Source: Macrosoma leucophasiata
Lineage: Eukaryota > Arthropoda > Insecta > Lepidoptera > Hedylidae
Direction of reading: 5' to 3'
DNA: 64,000 bases
NCBI GenBank assembly: GCA_036365455.1
Contig: JAWQUS010000022.1
Coordinates: 1,612,001-1,676,000 of the forward strand
Under the pieces are notes generated by a model, which did no database searches, was not told the DNA's origin, and worked only from the letters and a program-made list of their open reading frames with translations. Made by a program: the position numbers and the translations under genes. Each line of letters starts with the position of its first letter. Position 1 is the first letter of the stretch. Below are positions 1 through 11,309 of the stretch, piece by piece.

Positions 1-547
1 ATATTCTCTGATTTTGAATATGCTCAGGTTGTAGTTTTTAGGAAACAAAGAAGCCGGCAAAGTAGAATGAGTAATAAATGTAGAGCCAAAACGCTTAGTT
101 CGAAATTTCCAAAAATGATTTTTTTTAACGAACAGAACACGAAACCAAATACCTGTATTTTTAACACCAACATTAACGAACGTTAGTTTGTTAAAACAAA
201 CCACTTAGGTATCACGTTGTTGTATCAATTAACACAATTTTAACGTTTAAAAAACACCATCAGTGGTGTTTAGACTAATGGTCATAATTCAATGAGTGTG
301 GTCGAAACAGGACTTAGTAATTGGTTAAATATGGCAGCCATTTTCGTTTTTCCATTGCGTCATCTTCGAAAAACCGACTTCGAAAAAAGAAGGAGGTTCT
401 CAATTCGTCCGGATCTTTTTTTTTATGTATGTTTACAGTTAATTTGAAAACGCCTGTACCGATTTGGATATTTTTTTGTTTTTTCGTCACTATACAAAAT
501 AAAATCGTTTAAAGTGAGATGCGGACTCGCAATTACATAACACACAA
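1..547. other. Left-edge intergenic sequence, no gene
   Basis: AT-rich sequence with T-runs. The stretch around 345-440 (CCGACTTCGAAAAAAGAAGG followed by a T-run and TATGTATGTT) resembles a dispersed fragment also seen inverted near 8490-8530. The 63-codon open frame at 321-512 is low complexity and has no recognisable domain. Confidence 0.5.
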
Positions 548-862
548 CTGCCTCGGTAGCCTAGTGGTAGCAAGCCACTTCTACTACGCTGAGGTCTTGG
601 GTTCGATGCCCGGGTAGGGGGTTATCAAAGATTATGGTGTAAAGTCCTTTATCTCCGGTTCTATTGGGATTTTTCCAGTTTCGGGAAATTTCCCAGTGCC
701 TCGAAGTTTGGTAATGTGCCCGGAGATGTCAACAGGCTCGCCACCTGTTACATGGGCCAAAAACGTAACTGGCGAATCGTGGCGGTTTGCATGTATGCAT
801 GCATTTACCTCTGCCTACCCCTTCGGGGATTACAGGCGTGAAGTTACGTTTACGTTACTTTA
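548..862 (+). repeat. SINE-A, near full-length copy
   Basis: A tRNA-derived SINE. The head reads CCTCGGTAGCCTAGTGGTAG with a B-box-like GGTTCGATGCC, followed by a body of about 230 bp ending in GGGGATTACAGGCGTGAAGT and TTACGTTT. Other copies in the window are at 1890-2172, 14840-15153 (minus), 26150-28027 (split), 35105-35300, 47797-48075 (minus) and 53008-53330, with fragments elsewhere. Confidence 0.8.
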
Positions 863-887
863 GGATATTTGGAAATAAGGGGGATAT

Positions 888-1242
888 TTTTTTTTTTTTT
901 TTTTTATGTAATCGAAGTGGCAAACAAGCATGCAGTTCACATTGATGTTAAGTGATGACTGCAGCCTATAGACACCCACACAAAGACCACGATCAAAATG
1001 CAGATGAAAGAAAGAAAAAAGAAAGAAAGAAAAAAACACTTTATTGATACAGATGCGTTACCACTCCTGAGGCCTAAGGTGTTATGCCTCTGTGCCGGAA
1101 ATTACAGGGCCGTACATTACCACCTGACCGGAACACGATAGTGCTGAACACTACCGAACACTACCATTTAGCGGCAAGTATATTAGGTAATGCGGTGGAG
1201 CCTACGCCCGCGAGCTCCGTCACTGGAGCTCTACCACCAGTA
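888..1242 (-). repeat. BMC-like 3'-tail element (SINE-like)
   Basis: Minus-strand copy of the most abundant repeat in the window. On the sense strand the family starts TTTTACTGGTGGTAGAGCTC and ends TTGCCACTTCCATTACATAA plus an A-run, about 285 bp. Its layout resembles the 3' ends of lepidopteran LINEs of the BMC1 type, which is an inference from memory. This copy carries an internal GAAA-rich stretch at 1007-1032. Confidence 0.75.
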
Positions 1243-1889
1243 AGAATATAATAATTTAGAATTATTTAAATAAATTTAATAAAGAGGTATTTAAAAAAAA
1301 AATCTATGCATATACATTCCTTACTATATTTATAACTAGCAGTGCCCGCTACTTCATCCGCTTGAGAATTTTTGATTGTTCAGTTATCTACCTTCCACAT
1401 CTCAATCAGCCCAGTACTTTCGGAGCTAATGGCTATGAAAGACAGTCAGAAAGACAGACATACGAGTAATCTTATAAGGGATCAGGTTTGTGGTTTTAAC
1501 TGCGCAAGGCTTCAATAATAATTAAAAGTGTGTGGCCACAATATTTGCGCAAACTCATAGAACTGTCATTGCTTGTGCAAGCTTAAATTTGCTCATAAGA
1601 ACGTAGCTGCGTGACCGGCTTTATTGCAAAAAAATACACCCTCTAAATCATGACCATGCACACTTTCCAATAAAAAAATATTTCCCGCCAACTGCACAGA
1701 TACAAAAGACCATGTCCGCGTCGATACCAGCAGAATTTATGATAATATTCGTTAAATAATAGAGAAGGATCGTATTAAGAAACAAATTCTTGTTTCTTTC
1801 TTGGGGTGGTTCAACCGAGGCGCGGAAAGGGTAATTTCTAAGATAGGGATGTGCGTGTGTCGATGAAAATATCGATATTATTTTAGATT
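1243..1889. other. Intergenic, degenerate repeat remnants
   Basis: Around 1338-1500 there is a degenerate copy of the dispersed lepidopteran motif AGCAGTGCCCGCTACTTCAT with a downstream GAAAGACAGTCAGAAAGACA. No coding region was recognised. Confidence 0.4.
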
Positions 1890-2172
1890 TCCCTGGCCAC
1901 TACTACGCTAGGCTCCTGGGTCCGATTCCCAGGTCGGGGGCTATTAGAGATAAGGGTGTAAAATCCTTTATCTCTGGTTTTATTGGGATTTTTCCATTTT
2001 CTGGAAGTTTCCCAGAACCTCGGAGTTTGATGTGCCAGGAGAGAGCAGGCTCGCCACTGGTTACATGGGCCAAAATGTAACCGGCGAATCGTGGGTGTTT
2101 GAATGCATGCTTGAGTTCATGCATTTACCTCTGCCTATGCCTTCGGGGATTACAGGCGTGAAGTTATGTTTT
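1890..2172 (+). repeat. SINE-A copy, 5' end worn
   Basis: Begins inside the head (GGCCACTACTACGCTAGGCT), contains GGTCCGATTCCC and runs to GGGGATTACAGGCGTGAAGT. An open frame on the opposite strand is a by-product of this repeat. Confidence 0.75.
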
Positions 2173-2850
2173 CTTTCTCTTCCTCGATGAGTTTATTGAC
2201 ACCGTCGATTCACTGTATAAAAACTATACGTAAAGATTACGATTAAAATCAAGTAACTCCGCATGAGGTCAGCAGTAAATAAGATACTTAAATTATTTTA
2301 AACACATTATGTATCATATTTCGAAAATATTTATGCTAATTATATTATAATACACGTTATACCTAAATTTATTCGGTTTAATTTTAACAACTTAAATGAA
2401 AATAATATCACAAATTCCTTAATTAAGATAAGTTAATACGACGATTTAAATGCAATGGCAGCCAAAAATTACCACCAGGATTGTGATCGAGTTGATTTAC
2501 AATGCTATTTATCAATAGTGTGATAATGTAATTTTTATGAGCACCAAACACTTTTTGTGTTGGAATATGCAAGAAGCACAGCAATTTATACGAATACAAT
2601 GTTTGACATTCCACAATATCTTCCCATTAATTTTTCAATTTTTCAAGAACTTCATTTTCAAAACACATTCATTACATAACTGATAATACAGGGTGTAATC
2701 GTTAAGTATGCACAGGCGATTATTTCGTTACTATTACAGATATAAAAAAACTTTAAACAGATATCGAAAGTTCTTTGCCTAATGAGAAATCTGACAAATA
2801 TAACTGTTAAAAAATAAAACGAGAAATATGCAAAAAAAAATACATTAATC
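2173..2850. other. AT-rich intergenic DNA, nothing recognised
   Basis: Low-GC sequence without a clear repeat boundary or an open frame with coding character. Confidence 0.4.
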
Positions 2851-3110
2851 GCGATCTACTCGGTTAAGCGCGGTCGGGTAGTGTGATGGGTGACCGCTAG
2901 TGGCAAATTAAATGCGCGTTTCCGTAATTCGGAGGGCACGTTAAGCCGTCGGTCCCAGTTGCTATCGATAGAGAGCAGATTATTATTCTTATAACATTAA
3001 TAAAAATTTTACATAACGACACTGCGATCGGCAATCCGCATGCCAAGCGTGGCGATTATGGCATATCCCCTTTATGGGTTGACTTGGTCCAGCAGTGGAC
3101 ATCAGTTGAT
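2851..3110 (+). repeat. LINE 3' tail fragment (RTE-like)
   Basis: Contains GTGATGGGTGACCGCTAGTG, CGGAGGGCACGTTAAGCCGT and GTTGCTATCGATAGAGAGCA, then CCAGCAGTGGACATCAGTTG and a GATGATGAT end. The same blocks recur at 42168-42500 and partly at 58560-58680. Such sequence is typical of the untranslated 3' end of lepidopteran RTE-type LINEs. No open frame remains. Confidence 0.6.
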
Positions 3111-3171
3111 ATGATGATGATATATTTCAAACTGTTAAAGCGATACGAAGTTAGCGGGTACTTTTTTTATT

Positions 3172-3500
3172 GTATTGGAAGTGGCAAACAAGCATGCAGT
3201 TCACATTGATGTTAAGTGATGACTGCAGCCACACTAACAACAAGGTCAAAATGCAGATGCGTTACCACTCCTGAGGTCTAAGGCACACCGCGAACACTCC
3301 ACAAAATTCCACAATCAGTGACGTGTATTTACACGTACACCTGTGTGCGTAGCACGTAGAGAATACCAAACGTCGCCCATAAGAGGGGAGGAGGTCGGGT
3401 GAGGCGGGGAAATCGGGCCGTCGAAGTGTCCATTCTATACGTAGTATTATTACATATTCTCTGCCTAAGGTCTCTGTGGCAGAAATTACAGACTTATTTA
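3172..3500 (-). repeat. BMC-like element split by a MITE
   Basis: Starts with a T-run and GGAAGTGGCAAACAAGCATG. It is interrupted at CTAAGG by the M7 MITE (3284-3463) and resumes with CCTAAGGTCTCTGTGG. Confidence 0.65.
3284..3463 (+). mobile_element. M7 MITE (7-bp target duplication family)
   Basis: Begins CACACCGCGAACACTCC and ends TTACATATTCTCTG. The flanks are TCTAAGG (3277-3283) and CCTAAGG (3464-3470), a 7-bp duplication with one mismatch. Related copies are at 14020-14222, 16334-16554, 31451-31671 and 37185-37405. It has no coding capacity. Confidence 0.65.
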
Positions 3501-3771
3501 ATAACATCGATATCGATACAATACCATCCCTATAAGGGTAGCAGCGGCATTTCCATGTAGGTCGCATAAAAATAACATTTTCGCCGGCACCCGAGCACAT
3601 CTGCTCAAATATTGACTTGGGTGCACGCCTCGCCTTCGGAATAACTGATCGGAGACTATAGTCGGGTTAAATCATACCAACACAAATATAATTTACAGTG
3701 CTCATCAAGAAATATTACAAATCGACTTTAGGAAAGAGATTTCGGATTATTTCGAGAATGTAGAGCGTTAT

Positions 3772-4432
3772 TTTTACTGGTGGTAGAGCTCCAGTGACGG
3801 AGCTCGCGGGCGTAGGCACCACCGAATTACCTACCGCATACCATACGCATACCATACTTGCCGCTAAATGGTAGTGTTCAGCACTATCGTGTTCCGGTCA
3901 GGTGGTAATGTACGGCTCTGTAATTTCCGGCACAGATGCATAACACCTAATGCCTCAGGAGTGGCAGCGCATTTTAAGTTTATATTCAAAAGAGATGTAC
4001 TGAGTTTCTTCAGTGGCGGAGTTCTTCTCAGTATTGACTGCCCTTGGAATTCTGCCAAGTGAATAACCTTTATTATGACGACCAAATTCATTCTTTCTCA
4101 GTTTCTTTTGAAATAGGGAAATGGAGGAATTTGTAAATAATTGATGCTTTCCATATTATACAAAATTGTTCAGTGTCTATTTAATTTATTATGTGTTTTT
4201 GATTATTATTAGTGGTTATTCACTCTAGGTTAGTTTTAAAAAAAATTACGATGTAAAAGTGCTCTCCAGGAGCCTAATTATATGAAATAAATGAATAAAC
4301 TGAATAAATGAATAAACTGAATTTGCATTTTGACCTCTGATCATTGTGTAAGTGTCTATAGGCTGCAGTCATCACTTAAGATCAATGTGAACTGCACGCT
4401 TGTTTGCCACTTTTAATACATAAAAAAAAAGT
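3772..4432 (+). repeat. BMC-like element carrying a LINE-tail insertion
   Basis: Starts TTTTACTGGTGGTAGAGCTC and ends with an A-run before GTTATC. GTTAT flanks both ends, consistent with a target duplication within M8. The body is interrupted between about 3975 and 4320. Confidence 0.6.
3975..4320 (+). repeat. LINE 3' untranslated tail (jockey-like family)
   Basis: Contains GGAGTTCTTCTCAGTATTGA, a TCTGCCAAGTGAATAACC block, TTATTCACTCTAGG and a tail of AATAAACTG units. GCATTTT occurs on both sides. The same tail family is seen at 18365-18480, 18980-19265, 20090-20340, 28684-29395, 34245-34530 and 41395-41670, and after the LINE open frame ending at 36688. Confidence 0.55.
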
Positions 4433-4479
4433 TATCTCTTTCGCACCTTGATAGTCCGGCATTGGTCAAAATGGTCGAC

Positions 4480-4790
4480 CGTAGAGCAACACGGGCCACC
4501 GGCCGGCGAACCGGAGGGGAGTAGCCATATGCAGGCTTTCCTCTCTGTCAAAGTACAAGACCAAATGGTCCGATGCCTGTCGCCCAGATATTTAAATGTG
4601 TGCGTTAAATTGTTTATGTATTTTGTTAAAGTCAAGGTGTGAGTTTCGTAGTAATAGAAGATTTTTGTAGTGTGAGTGTGTGTCACACGTATTTCTACCG
4701 CAAAACATGACAGACTGTTTTGCATCGGTAATCAACACTATGGCTACTCCCCTCCAGTCCGCCGCGACCGGTGGGCCGAGTTGCTCTATG
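4480..4790 (+). mobile_element. hAT-M1 MITE with 8-bp target duplication
   Basis: Non-autonomous hAT-type element. The left end is CGTAGAGCAACACGGGCC and the right end is GTTGCTCTATG; TGGTCGAC flanks both ends (4472-4479 and 4791-4798). An 8-bp duplication with short inverted ends is diagnostic of hAT. It is related to the copies at 10947, 16869, 35436, 56082 and 58195. Confidence 0.85.
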
Positions 4791-4982
4791 TGGTCGACAA
4801 ACATCACATACAATACCCAGCAAAAAATCTTGTACATCGAGCCTACAAAAGAAACAATCAGCTAGTTTCGACTTCGTAGAACGCTATCTCTGCTGCACAC
4901 TTAGGGATTGCAATCCCGCCAAGTGGGATCCCGCAATCCCGCGGGATCCCGCGCCTCTTATCAATCATGTGGATCCCACACC

Positions 4983-5783
4983 TAGGGATGCAACATCGTT
5001 CTTAAAAACATCGATGTTCAAACAAAAACATCGATGTTAAAAAAACTTCACTCATAAGAACGATACATCGATGTTTTGTCGATGTTTTGTTTTTACCTTA
5101 TGATTCGTTGGTAATTGGTAATGATAGTCTTTATTCCCTGGGATAAAGCAGGAATCGTGAGATTACCGAATGCTACGTTCAGTAGTTTCGGCGTGATTGA
5201 CGGACAAACATCCAAACAAAGAAACTTTCATGTATAATAGTGTATGTATGTATCTTCACGTCAGGGTTAGGCAGAGATAGTGGAGCGCCAGATATTCCGG
5301 TCCTGACACACCTCCCGTGCCTCATCTGCCGTGTGGGAGGGCAGGAGGGTGTTAGGTTAATATACCGAAGCTGAAAAAAACTCACACCTAAGTAGGCTTT
5401 ACAAGTTCGTGTCGCCTTTGAGGCAGGCTGGAAACATATCCTGACGGCAAAATCATTTTCACCAAACGAATTTTGTCATGCAGTAGCTACCGAGGAAGAG
5501 CTACTCGAAAATGTATTTCCTGATTAAAAAAATAATTTAAACCCAAAGCAATTTATACGTATGAAATGAAACAGCAAATCGAAGTATGCGCACAAAACGA
5601 CGTGTTATCAACGTTATGTTCGCGAGCCGACTGAAAAGATAACGATTAACGATGTCGATGTTTATGCCGAATATGAACGATGTATCGGCGATACATCGTA
5701 GACAAAAACATCGATGTTAACATCGATGTTTATGAACGATACCTCGATGTTTCTAAAACATCGATGTATCGTTTGCATCCCTA
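4983..5783. mobile_element. Inner hAT-type element nested in the outer one
   Basis: Ends are TAGGGATGCAACATCG and TATCGTTTGCATCCCTA. Flanks are CCCACACC (4975-4982) and CCCGCACC (5784-5791), an 8-bp duplication with one mismatch. Both subterminal regions are packed with AACATCGATGTT units (about 4990-5085 and 5650-5765), which look like transposase-binding arrays. The plus strand around 5412-5525 reads as a degenerate peptide ending EEELLENVFPD, resembling the C-terminus of a hAT transposase, so this may be a decayed coding element. Confidence 0.8.
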
Positions 5784-6741
5784 CCCGCACCTTCAAGGCG
5801 CGGATCCGCGGATCCCGCAAATTTAAATTAGCTGCTGAAACGTTCCTTAAGTTTTGCGAGAAAGCACAAATTCATTCTAAATCTCATTATTAATAAGATT
5901 GATTACGTAAGGTAATCTGTTTTTAGATGTAAGGTTAAAATTAAACGAAACTTGAGGCCAAACATTTTAAAATTAAGGTCTTATAGAACTGATTTGCTTA
6001 CAAAATATTTCTCACTTCCTTAATTAATATTTTGTCAAAAAACAATAATTTGTTGCAATAATATGTGAGACATATTTTATTATAGTACATTTTTTTTTTA
6101 TTAGACAGAAGGAAAACCCAGAAGCAGGTATCACAAAACTTTTTGTATATGATATTTATGACAGCAAAATTGTCATTGTGTATAATCCGACTTTATTAAA
6201 ATACCATGATGGGCGTCGTGCGTGCGGGATAAAAGCATCCTTTTTAATTTGTTGTACTATCGTATTTCATTCATTTTGTGTTCTTGAACACTACATCTTT
6301 AGGTATTTTATAGGAGACGTTTTAGAAAACGCATAAGTTTAATTTTTATGTTGCCAAATACTGTTTTGTAATTCAAAAAAGTATTGTTTAAAACCTAATA
6401 TTTGAAAATAGTACTGTGTTGTATATGTATCATTCATTTTCGGAATAAAGATCGTCATTTTTAAATTTTTACTTAAAACCCACCTAAAAAAAACACCTAA
6501 ATTCTTTCTGTTTGATGCTAAAAATGTACTAAATTAAAACTTTATTTTTATAAAACCTATCAAGTGCGTGTCGAGCCACGCGCAGTGTAGGGTTCCGTAG
6601 TTCTTAGGCTTCAATAATGTAATGAAAAAAATAAATAAATATTTCCTATGGAGTTCTTCAAAATTTTCGAATAAAATAATTTGATCGACTATTACTCGCA
6701 AACTTGTAAGACCAACTTAAGTGTGGTAGTTTTCCTTTTAA

Positions 6742-6968
6742 TCTATACTTATATTATAAAGCTGAAGAGTTTGTTTGTTTGTGTGAATGAACGCACTCTC
6801 AGGAACTACTGGTCCGATATGAAAAGTTTTTTCAGTGTTAGATAGCCCATTTATCGAGAAAGGCTATAGGCTATATATCATCACGCTATGACTAATATGA
6901 ACGAAGCAGCGCGGGCGAAGACGGGGCGGTAGTGGCGAGGGAGCGGGAGCGGCGGCGGAGACCGCTAG
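6742..6968 (+). mobile_element. Helitron, Lep1-like, non-autonomous
   Basis: Begins TCTATACTTATATTATAAAG after an A and ends CCGCTAG before a T, the A/T insertion site expected of Helitrons. Just before the terminal CTAG lies a short GCGG-AGA-CCGC hairpin. There is no coding capacity. A related 3' end lies at 46400-46483. Confidence 0.7.
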
Positions 6969-7480
6969 TTTCATTATAATAATATGTAGCTACTGTTGCC
7001 GTAACGTTTGAATTTCTAACAACAACCGTTTAGTTGGTAGAAGGGGGGGGACACTTGACTCTTACTAAAAAAAACAACTATCCGCGTGTTACATGTAGAT
7101 AGGTGCCCTAAATATTTATTTTCATGTTTTTATTCTACCTTTTTGTCAGCATGATCAAGGTGTATACTTGTGCCAAATTTCAAGTCTCTGTTACCAATTG
7201 TTTTGCTCTAAACCGCGGGAGGACAGACAGACAAACGGACAGACGGACTTGGCGAAACTATAACCCTCTAACTATAACTAAAACCTACAGTTTCAACTGA
7301 TTTTATACCAAAATTTCTTAAATGCGGGATCCGCGGGATCCGCGCGGGATTCATCAATCCCGCATATCAATCCCGCGGGATTGAAGAAGCTGCGGGATTG
7401 TAATCCCTATGCACACTGCCTACGTAAGCACTGATAGTCCAATATTGGTCGAACGATGATCAAAATGGCCGACAAACGTC

Positions 7481-8645
7481 ACATAATTATGATATTTATT
7501 TTTCGCAATAACACATGCGAGTGAACTTTAGAAATTAAAGCAAAATTAAAGAAAAGAAAAATTTGACTTCCGATTTAGAGTCGGTGAATGACATCCATTG
7601 ATAACTTTATCAGTTAAAAATATAATTACGTTATGAAAAACCGACTTCAAAACTGAAAAGTAAAAAATAATGATTTAATTGTTATTATGTACTTCCTATT
7701 ATTTATATGTGCTATTTACTAATAGGTTTGAAATCAGTGCCAAGCCTTAAACAAATAATTATATTATAATCACTTAAATATGAATACGAGCATATTAATA
7801 CACTGAACAAAACGTAACCGGCGAATCGTGGGTGTTTGCATGTATGCTTGAATTCATGCATTTACCTCTACCTACCCCTTCGGGGATTACAGGCGTGAAG
7901 TTTGGCACGTAAATAATTAAATCATTATTTTTTACTTTTCAGTTTTGAAGTCTTTTTTTCATAACGTAGTTATATTTATTTCATACTTTTTAGTTTTTTG
8001 CTGCATTGTCATTTAGATTAATGTTCACATCTGTTAAATTTGTAAAATCTGAATCTTTTAGCTTCGTGACAATAAGATACCTAATTTAAATTGTTTAGGT
8101 GTGTCGATACAAAATTATTACACGACTATACGAAATCAATGAAATAAAATTTATCCACGAAGGAGTAAGTATGCTGTGTTGTGTCGTCGATGAGTAAATG
8201 TGTCATTGTCACTAAACTTTTTGTCATCTTGTTGTCATGCGCATTAGGACTATCTAGAACGTCAGTGGCTTCAACGCACTATAGGACAACTCGCCGTCTA
8301 TTCTTATTCCTTTAGTCTGAGGTGAAAGTAAGTAAAAAAATGCTCATAAAATGAAAACTAATGGGCCTATCTGAATCAAATTTTTATGGGACCAATTCGA
8401 AACTATTCCGCATCAAGCAAAAGAAGAAGAATTACGTAAATGGGTTCAGAAAACTCGGCTAACTTCGCGTACATACATAAAAAAAGAAAAATATTTATAT
8501 CGTCCGAATTGAGAACCTTCTCGTTTTTTTGAACTCGGTTAAAAATCAAAAAGGGAAAGCAAAATTTGACTGGTTATCCTGAGGTCGCAGGTTCGCTTGC
8601 CCGAAGAAGAACAAATTTTTCTTTCTAATTTTTCTTTAATTTCTA
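7481..8645. other. Gene-free stretch with repeat fragments
   Basis: Holds a SINE-C-like block (7490-7580, ATTTTTCGCAATAACACATG), a SINE-A 3' fragment (7811-7901, plus) and a SINE-C fragment at 8560-8640 (GGTTATCCTGAGGTCGCAGG). No gene was recognised. Confidence 0.5.
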
Positions 8646-9093
8646 AACGTCACATAGGTAGGTAAGGTGTGAAAGAGATAACGCTCTACAGACCCGAAAT
8701 AAGCAGAATTCTCCTTTCTAAAGTCGCAGTATGTGGTAATGCGGTGGTGCCTTCGCTGTCAAGTCCCTACACTGGACCTTATAAGATTCGAAAGACGTCC
8801 ACAGGTGGAGAAAATCATCAGCGTATGTGGGAAATACCGTATTCGCCTCGCGGTACAAGCGGATTGGTGGCAGTGTTGTGTTTGCGGAGTGGTTGTTTTA
8901 TCACGGGATGCTGCTGCCTCTGCGTTGCATTTACTATCTAACCGCCCACCTGGAATGGTTTAACCGCCGTTGTTTGGTTGACTGACTGCACTTGTTGAAG
9001 AATTATCCGCACTATTGTCCTGGGGGTCGTCATGTCCCTATATAAGTCTTTACTTGTTTGGGAAGAAGATTAGTTTAATCAGTTAATGGATGT
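8646..9093. other. M8 fragment and intergenic DNA
   Basis: 8646-8730 matches the M8 arm (GAGATAACGCTCTACAGACC). The remainder is moderately GC-rich and partly open in two plus frames (8669-8963), but no domain was recognised and the frames overlap one another. Confidence 0.4.
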
Positions 9094-9655
9094 AAAACGT
9101 AACTTCACGCCTGTAATCCCCGAAAGGGTATTGAATGTGTTCAGCAGTGAGTACTAGAATCGGCAAACGTCTTATAAGCAGTTCAGCCTTAACAGACTTA
9201 CTTGTCACTTGCCAAAATACATCTGATATTGAGAAGGCTGATTGGTCTGTGAGATAAATATCATGTGTGACAGTGGCTTCGCGTATGAAACGGCGTCGTT
9301 TCCGAACTCAATTAGCAGTTTTTTTGTATTTCAGCCGAATTATTGTAAGATCTTACAAAGTTTTGTATGATTTTAGTTTTTCTGAACACACCCATAGGCA
9401 GTTTCAAGACGACCTTGATAGGTAACGAGTAGGTACTAGACTAATCTGCCCATAGATTTATTATCTAGCTATTAACTAGCTGTGCCCGCAACTTTTTTCG
9501 CGTGGAATAGTGGCTTTGGGACTTTGGGCAGCGCTTTTGGATATACATTTTATTGCAGAAATTAAACTTGCGAATTTTCTCGCGTATACAACACTCCCAA
9601 ACTTCTTACACCCGACGTTTCGTTAATTTTGGATCATAAACACTTGTCATCGGTC
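9094..9655. other. SINE-A 3' scrap and unrecognised intergenic DNA
   Basis: 9094-9134 is the inverted 3' end of SINE-A (ACTTCACGCCTGTAATCCCC). From 9470 the common lepidopteran motif TAACTAGCTGTGCCCGCAAC is visible. Nothing else could be supported. Confidence 0.4.
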
Positions 9656-9755
9656 AAACGGTGGTGGTGGTAGTGATGACCACCCTAACCGATGCCACCA
9701 TTGCCTCCAATGCCACCAACACCATTTACACCACCACCACCACCATCACCATCAT
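9656..9755. repeat. Imperfect ACC/CCA triplet tract
   Basis: GGTGGTGGTGGTAGTGATGA followed by degenerate CCACCA, CACCATCAC and CATCATCAT runs. It is simple sequence, not coding. Confidence 0.7.
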
Positions 9756-9934
9756 CATAATTACATCCGAAAGACGTCCATCCCTCTCCGCTGGACAAAG
9801 CCTTTCCCGAAGATGCTCCCAAAAGTGTTGTGCGTCATAAGGAAAGAATACGCCATAATTGCCATGCTTGGCATGCTTGTGATCATAGCGGCGAATGTTT
9901 TATGGTATGGTATGGTATGCCTATTGTTACTAAT

Positions 9935-10420
9935 AGAGGAAAAACCGAATAAGTGCAAGTCGAACTCGTGCACGACGGGTTCCGTAAAAAATGGCATAAA
10001 AATTACGTTTATTGTAAGGTAATATACCTAAGACCTAAAAATTCTGTGAAAATTTTAAGCTTCTACTTGCTACCGTTATTATTATCGGGCAAAAAATATA
10101 CGAAAAAAAACACGTTTATTGTATGCCCCCTTAACATTTTCATTTTTTTTATTTTTTGTAATTAATTTTGTCTTTATAGCGGTATCTGAAATACATAATT
10201 TGTGAAAATGTTAGCTTTCTAGGTATTACTATTTATGAGATACAGGCTGGTGACAGACAGACAGACGGACGGACGGACGGACGGACGGACGGACGGACGG
10301 ACGGACGGACGGACGGACGGACGGACGGACGGACGGACGGACAGACAGACAGACAGACAGACAGCGGAGGATTAGTAATAGGGTCCGTTTTTACCTTTTA
10401 AACCCTTGAACCTGGAACCC
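9935..10420 (+). repeat. Dispersed lepidopteran repeat with ACGG microsatellite
   Basis: Starts near GAATAAGTGCAAGTCGAACT with CGACGGGTTCCGTAAAAAAT. About 100 bp of GACAGACAG and GGAC/ACGG tetranucleotide repeats (10249-10365) follow, then AGGATTAGTAATAGGGTCCG. The same architecture is present, degenerate, at 6558-7265. Confidence 0.65.
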
Positions 10421-10938
10421 TTAAAAAAAAACAGAATATAGTTATAGAATAGTTTAAAAATATTCGATACGACTTTTTTATTTCTGAACCGATTGACATA
10501 AAACAAACAGTAAATGTTAAGTGAAACTTACCACAATATATTAGTGAACACAAATCGAATAAGCCGTTTCTGATATAAGCGTGCACAAACACACAGACAA
10601 ACAGACATTTTTCCGGGATAAAAAGTACCCAGTGTTGTGCGCCAAAGGTTAAAGTATAAGTAGGTATACCAAGTTTCATCGTGATCGGACCGGTAGATTT
10701 TGTGTGATGCTTGAACAAACAGACAGACAGACAGACAAAAATTTTTCTAATCACATATTTGTGTTCGGTATCGATCTAGTAACATCCCCTGGTATTTATT
10801 TTTTCAATATTTTTTATTTTCAATGTACAAAATTTACACTTCTACAGTTTTATTATAAGTATAGACTAGTTAGGCTATGTTCGCGTAAGACCTATGTTTT
10901 GTGAAACGTCAAAATTTATTTTAATTTTTTATGAAAAT
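10421..10938. other. Intergenic DNA with GACAGACA repeat debris
   Basis: ACAAACAGACATTTTTCCGG and AGACAGACAGACAGACAAAA mark degenerate dispersed repeats. No gene was seen. Confidence 0.4.
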
Positions 10939-10946
10939 GCTCAGCG

Positions 10947-11236
10947 CATAGTGCAACACCGGAGGGGAGTAGCCATATGCAGGCTTTCTCCTCTGTCAAA
11001 GTACAAGCCCAAATGGGCCTATACCTGTCGCCTAGATGTTTAAATGTGTGCGTGAAATTGTTTCTGTATGTTGTTAAAGTCAAGGTGTGAGTTTCGTAGT
11101 AATAGACGATTTTTGTAGTGTACGTGTGTCGCACGCATTTCCCCCGCAAAAAATGTCAGACTGTTTTGCATCGGTAATAAACGCTATGGCTACGCCCCTC
11201 CAGTCCGCCGCGGCCAGTGCCCCGTGTTGCTCTATG
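10947..11236 (-). mobile_element. hAT-M1 MITE with perfect 8-bp target duplication
   Basis: Ends CATAGTGCAACACCGG and GTGTTGCTCTATG. GCTCAGCG flanks it at 10939-10946 and 11237-11244. It is inverted relative to the 16869 copy. Open frames inside it are shadows of the repeat. Confidence 0.88.
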
Positions 11237-11309
11237 GCTCAGCGTGTAGTCTGTCAACTTTAATTGACAATTCAAATACGTACTATAGATGAGAATTTTA
11301 TTACTTTGA

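Larger units (their letters stand above)
3703..4812 (+). mobile_element. M8 MITE copy, split by two later insertions
   Basis: The left arm AAGAAATATTACAAATCGAC leads to GTAGAGCGTTAT, then breaks for a BMC-like insertion (3772-4432). It resumes with GTTATCTCTTTCGCACCTTG and breaks again for a hAT MITE (4480-4790). A complete relative is at 14244-14505. Confidence 0.5.
4902..7409. mobile_element. Outer hAT-type element, 2.5 kb, non-coding
   Basis: The inverted ends are TAGGGATTGCAATCCCGC and GCGGGATTGTAATCCCTA, flanked by a perfect 8-bp duplication TGCACACT (4894-4901 and 7410-7417). Subterminal GCGGGATCC repeats occur at both ends. It contains the inner hAT (4983-5783), a Helitron (6742-6968) and a dispersed block near 6558-7260 (GTGCGTGTCGAGCCACGC ... 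GACAGACAGACAAACGGAC). No intact transposase was found. Confidence 0.85.
4813..7480 (-). mobile_element. Second partial M8 copy, host of the hAT stack
   Basis: Starts CCCAGCAAAAAATCTTGTAC, continues through TAGTTTCGACTTCGTAGAAC to CTGCTGCACACT, and resumes after the hAT stack with GCCTACGTAAGCACTGATAG, ending near CGTCACATAA. Removing 4902-7409 and one TGCACACT restores continuity. Confidence 0.55.
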
